Positions 22,301 to 32,449 of a stretch of DNA of 64,000 nucleotides are shown here, in pieces. The stretch comes from Zerene cesonia (lineage: Eukaryota; Arthropoda; Insecta; Lepidoptera; Pieridae). The translations under genes were made by a program, and so were the position numbers. Below the pieces are notes generated by a model. That model ran no database searches, was not told the origin of the DNA, and was given only the letters and a program-made list of their open reading frames with translations. Position 1 is the first letter of the stretch. Each line of letters starts with the position of its first letter. Location of the stretch: the NCBI RefSeq assembly GCF_012273895.1, contig NC_052112.1:4712001-4776000 (forward strand), given 5' to 3'.

Positions 22301-22845
22301 ACTAACAATTTTTTGTAATTTTTAGAAAGTATTCACATTCACTCATCCAGCAGAAGGCATTAAAGATAATGAAGACCAAATGTTAGTAGACTATAGGGGA
22401 CTGCCATTAACAGATAATAGACGACAAATAACTCTCACATGGCAGGCTACACAAGATAATGTAATGCATGGATTTGGTGGATACTTTGATTGTTTACTCT
22501 ATGGAAATGAAATGATCAGTATTGTGCCCTCTACTCATAGCCCTGGAATGATTTCATGGTTTCCAGTCTTTATACCAATACGGGTAATAATAATTTAGAT
22601 TATTTATACACAAATTCATTTTTTTATTCTTACTCTCATGAAATACTGCCAGATTTGAAGATAAAAGTTTATTTTATGTTTTTTTGCAGACACCTTTGAG
22701 AGTTCAAAAGGGAGAAAAAATTAAGGCAACCTTTTGGAGGTGTGTTGACTCAAGGAGAGTTTGGTATGAATGGGTTGTTGAAGTTAATGGTTGTGTTACA
22801 CCATTACATAATCCCAATGGCCGCAGTTCAGAGATGTTATTATGA
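19382..22845 (+). CDS. Prmt5: Protein arginine N-methyltransferase 5 (type II PRMT)
   Basis: Nine exons: 19382-19785, 19922-20200, 20324-20503, 21012-21162, 21493-21672, 21766-21919, 22004-22242, 22326-22583, 22690-22845. All phases agree and give 666 residues, against 637 in human. The N-terminal TIM-barrel part is seen in SADLPSQDVVKRWLGEPVKA. The SAM-binding motif LGAGRGP is at 375-381. The double-E loop has Glu447 and Glu456 in SELLGSWADNELSPECLDGA. Phe312, in YNVFEKDPIKY, matches the Phe that favours symmetric dimethylation. The C-terminal beta-barrel has HGFGGYF, THSPGM and WYEW. Role: with the MEP50 partner it dimethylates arginines on Sm proteins, histones and Piwi proteins. Residues 339-368 form an acidic linker longer than in human. 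The donor of exon 1 (AAG|GTTTTT) is weak. Exon 3 is preceded by a duplicated acceptor region. The 3' end converges on COQ4. Confidence 0.96.
20251..20370 (+). repeat. 60-bp tandem duplication across the PRMT5 intron 2 / exon 3 boundary
   Basis: Unit 1 (20251-20310) lies in intron 2. Unit 2 (20311-20370) holds the real acceptor (TTTTTAG, ending 20323) and the start of exon 3. Both share TTTTTAGATAT-like starts, GAGAGCTCA and TTGTTATAAGTAT at the same offset of exactly 60. In unit 1 the acceptor reads TTTTTTAAG, so the AG is kept one base displaced. The host intron (20201-20323) is 123 bases, divisible by three and free of in-frame stops. Confidence 0.8.
20504..21492. other. PRMT5 introns 3 and 4 (exon 4 at 21012-21162)
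   Basis: The two longest PRMT5 introns. Intron 3 (20504-21011) shows nothing recognisable. Intron 4 (21163-21492) holds a short repeat fragment at 21355-21440 on the minus strand: CCAAATGTTCATGGGCGGTG followed by CATTGCCGATTATGACATAA, the 3' end of the family seen at 18780. Confidence 0.65.
21355..21440 (+). repeat. 'GTTCATGGGCG' repeat, 3' fragment in PRMT5 intron 4
   Basis: CTCTCCAAATGTTCATGGGC, then GTAGTGCTTACCATCA and CCAGCTCCATTGCCGA. These are the terminal blocks of the element at 18780-19085 and, inverted, at 62714-63070. Confidence 0.65.
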
Positions 22846-22973
22846 TGCAATTATTTAGAAAATAAGAAATACTGAGCTTTAAATAGTCTTTTATTTTGCA
22901 AAATGCTATTTTTAAAAATAACAAATAACACTAATGCACTTCATACTTTTGTACCTGCAAAACTTGCAAAACA

Positions 22974-23925
22974 TCAGTAGTCTTTCAATTTTGTGATGTT
23001 CATTTCTTTGTGAAAGTCATTAATATCTTGTTCCCATCTCTTTTCATAGTAAATGCCTGTGAAAAAATAATGTACATTAAATAATTAAAAACATATCAGT
23101 ATTCAGATAGATCACAATTTCCTAGTTACCTTGCATAAACTTCGCATTATTTCCTGTATGGATAGCCCAAGGTAGATAATATTTTAAATATAAATTCCTA
23201 TGTTTAGGTTTTAAGCGGGCTGCTCCCCATATTCCTCCACCAATACACATTGGTAACTTTGTTTGAATACCTTCAACCCACTTGACAGTAACCTAAAAGT
23301 TAATATGGGAGAGAAACATAAGTTTGCATCAGAAGTTATTATTTCATCTACAATTAATATTTACAATAATTCAGATTAATTATTGTATTAAATAACTTCA
23401 ACATACTTCCCCTAACATACTTGTTTTCATATACAATGTAGCATGCACTAAATCATGAACTTCTCTGTACCGTTGAATAACATATGCCAATTCTGGATCA
23501 TCAATAAATTGAACTGGCAATCTCGAATCTGCAGTGATATTGTTATTTTGCATAAAGTCTGCATACACACGTCCTAAAGTATTTTCAGGCAAATGTGATA
23601 GAGTTTCAAAGCACACTGTTTTAGAGTTGATTCGAGGCATTTCTTGCAGTATTTCTGCACCTTCATTTGTTTCCAGCATTTTTTGACGCATATATCTGAT
23701 AGCCTGGCTGCCAGTGACTTCTCCCAAACAGGCTATCATATCACCTCTATGAGGATTTAAAAGAGCAACCACTGCGCTACCCACACTGAGCAAAGTTCTT
23801 TGGAAATTTGTGTGGGGAATATAATTTCCTTCCAACTCTTTTATAAACGCTGCTTGAGATGTATTGCTACAGTTTCGTACGCACAATTGAAAGCGTAGTA
23901 TCATATTTGTATGTAATAATTTCAT
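22974..23925 (-). CDS. Coq4: COQ4, ubiquinone biosynthesis protein (mitochondrial)
   Basis: Three exons on the minus strand: 23925-23407, 23292-23130, 23056-22974, with matching phases, give 254 residues, close to human COQ4 (265). The diagnostic metal-binding motif HDxxHx11E is intact: His157, Asp158, His161 and Glu173. Before it lie GDMIACLGEVTG and the PELAYVIQRYREVHD helix. After it come KLPMCIGGGIWG, LKPKHR, LPWAIHTGNNAKFM and the terminal YYEKRWEQD. The first 25 or so residues are basic and suit a mitochondrial presequence. Role: scaffold and oxidative decarboxylase of the coenzyme Q synthome at the matrix face of the inner membrane. Its stop lies 128 bp from the PRMT5 stop on the opposite strand, so the two 3' UTRs probably overlap or nearly meet. 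It is head-to-head with the zinc-finger gene at 24635. Confidence 0.96.
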
Positions 23926-24116
23926 TTTATTAATTCTAAATTAAAACATGTATGTACACCATTAAATAAAGTACCAACTACCAAATACCCACTGATTAAG
24001 AGCTAGTTACAACTAATACCACAAAGTAAGTAATATACTACGTCCAATTCAAGCATTTAATATCATATTTCATATAATATACCAAAGTACTCTGTCTTGT
24101 GAATCCAAGTACCATC

Positions 24117-24162
24117 GTCAAACTGTCAAATTCAATGTCAATATTGGGATTTGGGAATGACA
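24117..24162. promoter_or_regulatory. TGTCA/TGACA cluster upstream of COQ4
   Basis: TGTCA at 24124 and 24136, TGACA at 24158, plus a partial CGTCA at 24117, about 190-240 bp upstream of the COQ4 ATG. The surrounding sequence shows the pattern GTCAAACTGTCAAA. A core-promoter role is inferred from recurrence next to other genes here. Confidence 0.4.
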
Positions 24163-24306
24163 ATCCTTTTTTTTTTTTGTTACTTTGTTATCCATCCATC
24201 CATAGGTACAAGCACAGATAACATAATAGTATACAGCAAAAGACAGGCTCCGGCAAGATGGTGAACATCAATATTCATTTGTTGGACCAATGTTGTCGAT
24301 GAGGAA

Positions 24307-24591
24307 TGACAAGCAACTCATTGAAGGATTTTTCAAATGAAAATGAACTTAATTTATAGGTCTATTATTGTAGCAGTCCTATGTGTAGATCATAGATTCA
24401 AAACTCGTAACTACTTATGTAGACTTAACAGAAATCGCATGGTAATAACAATTCACAGTTGTCAAGTGATTGTCAAATGTAAATATCGCTAAACTCGCTA
24501 TATTATAGTCTCAGATAGACGGGAGTTTTTTGTATATATTCCTCAAAACACCATGATTTACGGTTTAACAAAACCCTAACAAGTTATGTCA
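24307..24591. promoter_or_regulatory. TGTCA sites upstream of the small zinc-finger gene
   Basis: TGACA at 24307 and TGTCA at 24460, 24471 and 24587. The pair at 24460-24475 is the densest. These lie 45-330 bp upstream of the ATG at 24635, and complete the divergent promoter shared with COQ4. Nothing else was recognised in 23926-24634. Confidence 0.3.
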
Positions 24592-24634
24592 AAAACTTAA
24601 AAAAAAAATAGGAAAATATATATTACACTAGACA

Positions 24635-25278
24635 ATGGAAGTTCTGGAAGAAGAAAATCCACTAGAGACACATACGTCGTTAAATAAGTTCAATGGGGTT
24701 TTTAACGCTAAGACTAATTGTGCTGGAAGACCAGCAACCAGTAAAAGCATTAAATTTAGTGAGCAACCCAAGTCTATAATTTCACAAATGCTTATAGTAG
24801 AACATCAAGTGATAAACAATATGAAGTCCAAACATAATATTATCCAAGAAAATTCTATAGAAACTCATAAACAAGGGTATTTCGATTATTTTTTATAATT
24901 CATTGATTATTAAAATTTTAAGCACTCATAATAATAAATGTTTTATTACATTCCAGGTCTATAAAAAAAAATTGTCAAATTGATAAAGATGTGCTATTAT
25001 ATTCATGTGCTGACTGTTCATATTCAACCAAAGTATCATCTAATTTGACAAAACACAAAAGAACACATTCACAACAAAAATTATATTTATGTGATCAATG
25101 TACATTTAGTACAAAATTTTCTAATTCTCTCAATGTACATAAGCGCCTTCATTCTAATGAGAAACCATTTTATTGTCAATATTGTGAATATAGATGTAAT
25201 AGTAGTTCTAATTTAAAGAAACATAGAAGTCATAGACATTTAGATAAAATAAAAATGCCAAAGACTCTGGATGGATAA
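24635..25278 (+). CDS. Small C2H2 zinc-finger protein with three fingers
   Basis: Two exons, 24635-24876 and 24957-25278, joined in phase 2 (GG|G), give 187 residues. Residues 1-90 are polar with no recognised domain. Three adjacent fingers follow: 96-118 (YSCADCSYS...KRTH), 124-146 (YLCDQCTFS...KRLH) and 152-175 (FYCQYCEYR...HRH). The CxxCxYxT/S spacing with aromatic residues after the second Cys resembles RE1-silencing or 'zinc finger 64'-like arrays, but the orthologue cannot be fixed. The last linker NEKP is close to the canonical TGEKP type, so DNA binding is likely. The short protein may be complete, because the stop follows a natural basic tail. It lies between COQ4 and CTR1 and converges on CTR1, 306 bp between stops. 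Confidence 0.88.
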
Positions 25279-25584
25279 ATGATGTACTTAATATTGAACT
25301 TTTATCTATGTCTAAACCTTTATGTTTTAAAGGCATTTAAGCTAGTCCAATACTAATATTAAGTTAAAACACCAAAGGTAAATAAATAAACAAATAAATC
25401 TCCAAAGCATTTATATTTATTCTAATTACCTAAACCTTTAACTGTATAGTAACTGGTATAAATATATAACCCAAAAAGGTTGTCTTAATATAACATGATA
25501 TACATAACATTTTGAGTTTTTGTGGCGAGGCTATAAAAAAATTAACAATAGTAATACTAGGATGGTGTCCCTAACAATATTATG

Positions 25585-27048
25585 TCAGTGACAGTGTTCT
25601 GTAAAGTCCACTACAACTGACTCACGCCAGCCAAAGAAAAAATAACCAGTCGCAGATCCCAGTACCACAGCAGCACACAGCCATGTATTGTATGTCATAA
25701 ACACAAGCATTAACATATAGCTCACAAATACTTGAACACCATGTAACACTGTTTGCCAAGCATGTGCAGTACTCATCATTGTTGGTCTAAAACAATTTCA
25801 AATCATCACAAACACATACATTAGAATGAAAAAAATTGTAACAAGGTTGATCAAACTTACATATTCCTGTCAAGTACATGAGGAACTGGTCTGTAAAAAT
25901 AATTATTATCAATAATGGTACATAACATTATAATACTGAATTAGGTGTATTTTCTTCTTTGCTTTTGTCAATACTTATTTGTGAGTTATAAATTAGACTT
26001 ACTGAATGACTTGGGGGTCATCTGGAGCACATATATTTGATACACCCTTATCCGGAGGTGATACTGCACAATATTGGAGTCCTGTGTATGTCTTCCATAA
26101 TAAATGTTTTCTATAGTACTTAAGCCTACAAAAATGTAAGCACCTCTTTAACTTATGCGTGTAATGAAAGCAAGGTACATTATAGGTAGACCCAACAAGT
26201 AACATTCATTGTTCTTTTATCATTATTTCTAAGATAACATTTCATGTAATTTGTATTTTAAAGACTATTCTTATTATTTTTGTAACATTTTAAAATAAAC
26301 CTTTAAAATAATTGATAATTAATTGATCACTTACCCCTCATATAACAATGCAACAAGGAATATTGCTAAAAATGAACCAATGAATTCCCCAGCATCTGTA
26401 ACTTTCCACCATGAAAATAGAATCGTTTCCAAGTATCCTCCATGAAACTGTAATTATTTTCAAACTATAAAAACATTATAATAGGTACCTGTACTGACTA
26501 TATGATGTTGTCAATTAGGGAAGCATGTTACATTTTTAAAATACAGACTATTATGAGATTTGACTTACTGTCATGCTGTGTCCCATGTCATGATGAGCAT
26601 GTTCTCCATGATGCTCATGGGTCCTTGCCTCATGATCAACATTCATCATATTAAAATTGTCACTTGTATTAAATATTTTCTATAAAAAATATAACAATTA
26701 TATCATGTGAAATGATGTTGTTTACTTTTCTTTTTTCAATATGATAATATCTCGAAGTTTAAGATCCCAAAGCAATAGCAATATCTAACTTCACAATTAC
26801 ACACATAGAAATTATTAACAAATGCAATAATTTTTTTATTCAATTTCATGCAAAGCATAGGTGAGTTAGAAAATGTGAATTATTTCCTAATATATAATGA
26901 GGTAGTGATAAAATTATATTCTTACATTCTCATTGATATCTTCAATGAAATGAGTCCCATTCATATGAACAGCTGGATGTTCAATATTCTCCATTCCTTC
27001 AGGTACATGACTTCCATGATTAAAATGATGCATATGGTGTGGGTCCAT
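25585..27048 (-). CDS. Ctr1: High-affinity copper transporter CTR1 (SLC31 family)
   Basis: Six exons on the minus strand: 27048-26926, 26679-26569, 26447-26335, 26125-26003, 25890-25861, 25786-25585. Phases agree and give 233 residues. The extracellular N-terminus (1-78) is rich in His and Met (MDPHHMHHFNHG, then HEHHGEHAHHDMGHSM), which bind copper. Three membrane segments follow, near 88-115, 178-198 and 202-220. The Cu(I) selectivity motif MxxxM is at 193-197 (MLVFM), the packing motif GxxxG at 210-214 (GSATG), and the C-terminal HCH at 231-233. Role: trimeric uptake of Cu(I) at the plasma membrane. Exon 5 is only 30 bases and adds ten residues of the cytosolic loop. Insects have more than one CTR1 paralogue. 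Which one this is cannot be said. Confidence 0.96.
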
Positions 27049-28645
27049 AGTTTTTTAATTCACTATCAAACAAATATTTAAGACAAAATGAAAAAAAGTA
27101 TTACATGCTGCCACCATTATTCAAAAGGTACTGTGCTCTGTTTCCAAAACAAAATTACAGTTTAAAAACTTTATAAGTTTACATAACACAAGAAGGTAAT
27201 ATGCTCATATCCAAAATATTTATACTTAACACATGCAATTAAAATAATTACCTAAACATCAAATACATATTATGTCCAAATTTATTCAAAATTATTTGAG
27301 TTTAACTTAACTTAAACTTGTAGTAGTATAAAGTAAATAAAATTGGTATTTCAATAAGTTTTTAATTCCTAGCCAGAATACCTTCTATCATCAACGCAGT
27401 AAAACTTTTACCTTCAAAGTATTGGAACAAATTACTTTCACTTCGAAACTAGATCACATAATTTCTATATTTTTCTGAATAAGTGATTGTCAGTTCTATA
27501 AATTTTAACCTGTATGAGAGCGGAGTGAACGGATAACTGCAAGTATCTTTACATAATGTACTATAACACAAATTGTCAATTGGCTACTTACACAATATTG
27601 CTTTTCTAATTGCAATCAAACATCAACATGAAAAATTCACTATCGAACAACACCAGTCATGGAGGTCAAATAGTAATCTTTAACGTAATAAACAAAACGA
27701 AAATCTGCAAATAAACCGATTATAAAATGAATCAAAATCTTTCAACTATTAAGATTATTTTTTACAGAATTCTATAAAGATACACCTGTCAATTGAACAC
27801 GAATAAGCATAGATAAAGAATCGAGCGTGTTACGTCAAAAGAGATTTATGCAATTAGTATTACATTAATTGTTTATCAATTATCTATATGCCTATAGAAT
27901 TCCAGAAATTACATAATAATAAAAACGAATATAAACAATAATGAAATTTATCATTTCCAAAGAACACCATCAAATATTTTTAAACTGATGTGTTCCTGTC
28001 AGTACTAATTAGCTAGCTATCCTATAAGCTGCAATGGTGTATCTACACTCTCGCGAAAGCGCCTTGTTGACATCGCTCTGGCGTTGACAAGTGAAGGCTA
28101 CACGAGGGTTACCCTTCCATATTCTCGATTTCTGCGATCATTTGCTACTTCTTATGCCTTAAAATTATGTTTTGTGACTATTTATATAATAATGCTTTAA
28201 TTGCCCTGGATTAATTACAAATTGAGACTTAACCTAGTAACATTATCACAAATATATACACAAATAGACAAATAGACTATATCACATAAATGAAAAAAGT
28301 CAATTAATAGCAGATTATGGTGATGCAGATATTTGGATTCTAAATGTAAATGTTGATATTATTTGTTATTATTCTATAAAACTCTTACAAAAATAGTTAT
28401 TATTTTGCTTCACGACAATAAGCACTACCTTACACGGGACGATGAGAGGAAGTGAGGGCGTTACCCAGACTTTTGCATTGGCGTCTCCTCAACTTGCCTT
28501 CTGGAGAGTGTAGAAGGACCGCAAAACTATTATATAAATAAAAAAAATTATATGCCATCCAGACTTAGAGTAGGAATGAATTTTTTTTAAGAATCGACAA
28601 AATTTGATCACGATGCAGAGTTTGAACCCGCGTCATTTTGTCAAA

Positions 28646-28790
28646 CCGTAGCAACTCAAACTTAAACATTTATTAATTCAATTAGACTTCTTATAGTAGC
28701 ACTTTCAAATCATCATAAAACAGTTTTAACATTTATGACTGGTTCGGAAAGCAGTTTCTACAGAGAAGAGCCGGCAACGTCTAACCGACC
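28646..28790 (+). repeat. Interspersed repeat, 'CAAACTCAAAC...CCGGTTCGGAAA' family, copy 3
   Basis: AACTCAAACTTAAACATTTA, CAATTAGACTTCTTATAGTA, then CATTTATGACTGGTTCGGAA and AGAGAAGAGCCGGCAA. It shares the ordered blocks of the copies at 499 and 41852. Confidence 0.65.
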
Positions 28791-28879
28791 GGCCACCCAC
28801 GTAATCATTGAAATGGAAATGGAACGTTGCTGGAGCTGGTTGTTAATCATTTCAAAAGATGGCGTGGGGTGTCCCTTAG

Positions 28880-28990
28880 GCACATACCCGAAAGAGAGAA
28901 GAAATTCGATAGCTGAAGCGAAATTAAGGGTTACAGAGAGGCAAGGTGTTGTAAACGAACATGAGTTCGAATCCCGTCTCGGGATCAAAT
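28880..28990 (+). repeat. tRNA-like B-box fragment, probable SINE remnant
   Basis: GAGTTCGAATCCCG at about 28960 is a good match to the internal B box (GGTTCGANTCC) of tRNA-derived promoters. No convincing A box or cloverleaf could be folded, so it is not called a tRNA gene. It directly follows the repeat ending at 28790. Confidence 0.35.
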
Positions 28991-29778
28991 TTGTTCTATT
29001 TTTTTAATTAGTCATTTATAAAGCATTTGAATGCTATTCAACTAAAAATTAAGAATATAAATGTTAATGATATTTTCGAATATTATTTCTTACCTAGGGA
29101 GGTACCTTTTTCGTTTTGAATTAACTCCTATGATCTCAAAAAATGGCACAGCAACGATACTATTATTGGTTGGAACGCACTGTAGTAAATTTTTTATTTT
29201 TTATTATACACGTAACTTTTTTTATAAACACCATCGCTTCTCATTGAACAATATATATATTTCTTAACTAAGTAACTTACAAAAAAAAGCCCAGGTAGCT
29301 ATCAAGTTCATTTTTGCATTTCATGCTAAATTAACCCTATTTTAAAGTTTTGTTACTGTAATGTTGCAAAATGTAATTGAATTCAACCATTTAATTTAGA
29401 AGGTTTATTTATATTACCATTTACGACACGACAATAGCAGGGTGTAATTTTCATTATGAAAAAAAAAATTGCTTACCTATTTGTAAACAGTTTTTACGTT
29501 TGTTTAGTATAATAATAAATAAAGAAACTTATATCAAGTATGGTAACATTAAAAGTTGGCAGCAATGTGCATTGCGCCAACCTATTCTGATGGCAATGGC
29601 CTATGATAGAAAGGAAATTGAATTTCTGAAGTATGTTCTAATGAATCGTACTTTTTCTATGCAATGCGATGTCATCAGCACCAAAAAACTAAAAAAATAT
29701 GTTCCATATTCATTTTTTAGTAAAATTATCGTAATATTTATATTTACAGAAATAAAAAGTGATCATTGAATTTTAGAC

Positions 29779-30070
29779 ATGAATATAGACGCTCATCACT
29801 TGCTTCGCGCTTGGCGGCCATGTCTGAAGCTCGGTTGTTCTTTAGCGAGTTCGTGTTGTGCTATTCACGGTTTTAATAAAAGGACTGTGTTTATTGTTGG
29901 TCTCATACAATGAAATTATAACTATGTTTAAGGACTATGGACTTCATTATAAGTGAAGTGTTTCGTAAAATTGGGCAAACTATAGGAAAAGCTATTGCAG
30001 GAGTAACTCCAACATCGTATTTTTAGTTCATCCGCCATATTGGCATTAATATACCTTCGTAAGTCTTTTT
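29779..30070 (+). promoter_or_regulatory. Possible transcription start region and leader of the BET gene
   Basis: This short stretch has GC and codon texture unlike its AT-rich flanks. It holds a 44-codon frame (29779-29913), a CATCCGCCATATTGGC stretch and then TTCGTAAGTC, a donor-like site at about 30058. It could be a non-coding first exon of the BET gene, whose coding start is 2.4 kb downstream. No transcript evidence is available. A separate small gene is possible. Confidence 0.3.
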
Positions 30071-31419
30071 TCTTAATTTTAAGCTTTTTTAGGACGTAAA
30101 TCACTGAATATTTTTGCTATTTGTGTAGTATTTTGTCAGGACTTAACTTCAGTATAAAAGTACATTGTGCATGTTACAAATATTCAGCAATTTTCCAGAT
30201 ATTGTTCGTGGCCTCTTTTAGGTAACTGCTAGGAATTCTTTTGCACAATTAATTGAACATTTATACGCTTTAAGTTATTGAAAGTATATCTATTGTTTAT
30301 TTTTAGTCACTTATTTTGTTATCCACCATTATATGTTTATGTATAACATAACTTCTAAGTCGGTAAAATAATGTACGTTCTCCCTTATTTTACTCGTATT
30401 TTCACTATTGTTTGTATGTTTTCGTTAAAGATAATGGAAATACAATATTTTTTAACCTTTAATCGTAACTTTTATTCTTACAACATTCCCATACATCCTG
30501 AAATAATGGATTAGTAGTAGGATCATATCAAAGAATGTTCTAGAAGCTTGAAACGCATGTTACATACGCTTCGGCGCCAAATTTTCAAGGTAAATTCGTT
30601 GGATAGATGTAGGTCACCAGACCTTAATATTTGCTGTTTGTTTTGACTACTCAAATCATATCTGAAATATATTGATGTCATTGAACCAGCAAACAAAAAA
30701 AAAATAAGTCTCATAGTACCTATTTAGTAAATAATATTATACAGATATTAGAGCCGGATCAACAACATCGATCAATTTTCTTCACACTTTATCCTTTGAA
30801 ATGAGTGTTTATAAACTAAGTCATTTCATTTTTATCATATATTAGTCTTCTATAAATATCTAAATATGATTAATATTCTAAATTTTTTTCAGTATACAAT
30901 ATTCCATACCCATATGTGAATTTATTATTTTTAATACATCAGTTAAATGAATGTTATTTAATACCAAGCCTGTTTTTTTTAAGAAAATATAAGAATGTAT
31001 TTTTTGGCATTTGTTAACAATATTAAAGAATACAAATTATTGTGCAGATCACATTTTAACATAACAAACAAATACTTCATTTTATATGATTATTATATTG
31101 TATTCAAAATATTGCTAACCAATTTTCAATGAAAATCTCTGAAACTTATTTTTTTAACAATTAATCTTTATATTTCACAATATAGATTTGTATATTATAT
31201 TAGAAGTATGCCCGGACTTAACCTATACATATGTAGTCTGTAACACTTAGAGATATGTGCATGTCCAGTGGTTCAAGAATTTTTGACACAGGTCTGGCAG
31301 TTTCTGAGATAAGCACATACAAATAAACAAGCTTCTCAACTTTTTTATTATAAGTATAGAAGTATCAATGCTATATGTGTGTCCTTTCTTTTTTCTCAAA
31401 TTTATTTAAATTTGGGAGC

Positions 31420-31645
31420 TTGCAGTTCATCATCATCATCATCCCATATATGTTCCCACTGCTGGGACACAGGCCTCCTGTGAGGGTTCAGGCCATAATC
31501 TACCACACTGGCCAAGTGCAGGTTGGCAGATGTCACATGTCATTGAACTTTTGTTTCTTGGACATGCCGGTTTCCTCACTGTTTCCTTCACCATTTCAAG
31601 TAGTGGTGATGTTATTCATGTGTGCAAATAAATTGCTTGCCTGGT
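31420..31645 (-). repeat. tRNA-type SINE with (GAT)n tail
   Basis: Read on the plus strand: CATCATCATCATCCCATAT, CCCACTGCTGGGACACAGGC, CACTGGCCAAGTGCAGGTTG, CCGGTTTCCTCACTGTTTCC, and a decayed head near CTGGTCTCACACTC. The element sense is therefore minus, ending in (GAT)n. The same order occurs at 37060-37330, where the B box is better kept. Confidence 0.65.
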
Positions 31646-32207
31646 CTCACACTCTTATTTTGAATTTATATTGTGAACAACTGAATAAGACTTAAATGCC
31701 ATACATTTAAATTTAAAGTTAGCTTTCACAATTATAAAGTTATTAATATAGAACAAACTATTATATTTCTTATTAAGTATGTTGCAAATATACCCAATAG
31801 TTTTTAATATAACTAGTAAGCCCAAAAATTTTTTCTCAAGATTCTTAATAAATAATGAAATCTTGTGGAAAAATACAAAATTACATGATGGGACATACTT
31901 ATACTATACTTGTATGGGATAATTAATAAAAACTTTATTAATATATCTTGTGAAATATTATTATTTATATGCATTTCCATCTTTACAGAACCTGGCTCAC
32001 AACATAGTTGATAAGGGACTACCAATCTAAATCTGATCCTTACCTGTCAGGTATTTGTTTATTATAATTTTATTTATTATATAAATTTTTATAATTTATT
32101 TAGTGTAAAGATGATTTATTCATTATTTATATTATATTTAATAAAAATTCATAAATTTTTCTAATACCAATAGTAAATTTGATTAAATGCTTCATTTATA
32201 ATTCTAG

Positions 32208-32353
32208 GTGAAAGTTCTGTTAAATGTATAAAATAAGAAACAGTTAGGTGCAAAAGCACCACTTATTATTATGATAGAAAGGTTTAATGTTAAGAGAGGG
32301 TATAGCTGATGCCTCTTAGCCAGAAATTGGATGAGCCTCTTGTTACAATTGAG
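32208..32353 (+). other. Probable 5' UTR exon of the BET gene with several uORFs
   Basis: Bounded by an acceptor (AATTCTAG, ending 32207) and a donor (GAG|GTGAGT at 32354). It has at least four upstream ATGs. Three end inside the exon. The fourth (32309) runs 15 codons to the donor and stops three codons into the next exon (GTA GAT TGC TGA), 10 bases before the main ATG. A small hairpin (GGTGC-AAAA-GCACC, 32247-32260) is also present. It could instead be an alternative first exon. Confidence 0.55.
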
Positions 32354-32449
32354 GTGAGTTTCGAGCATTTCAAATGCAAATGAATATTCCCTTAATAAAT
32401 TCTATAGTTTTTGCATAACTCTGGCAGGTAGATTGCTGACTCCAGCACA

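Larger units (their letters stand above)
27049..29778. other. Divergent interval between CTR1 and the BET gene, 5' part
   Basis: No coding exon is supported. The stretch should hold CTR1's leader and promoter. TGTCA/TGACA occurs at 27488, 27574, 27787, 28068 and 28085, the last two being a TTGACA pair 17 bp apart. Repeat copies lie at 28646-28790 and 28880-28990. Confidence 0.45.

Noticed and set aside
28950..28985. tRNA gene suggested by GAGTTCGAATCCCG
   Set aside because: Only the B box is present. No acceptor stem or A box could be paired, so it is treated as a SINE remnant.
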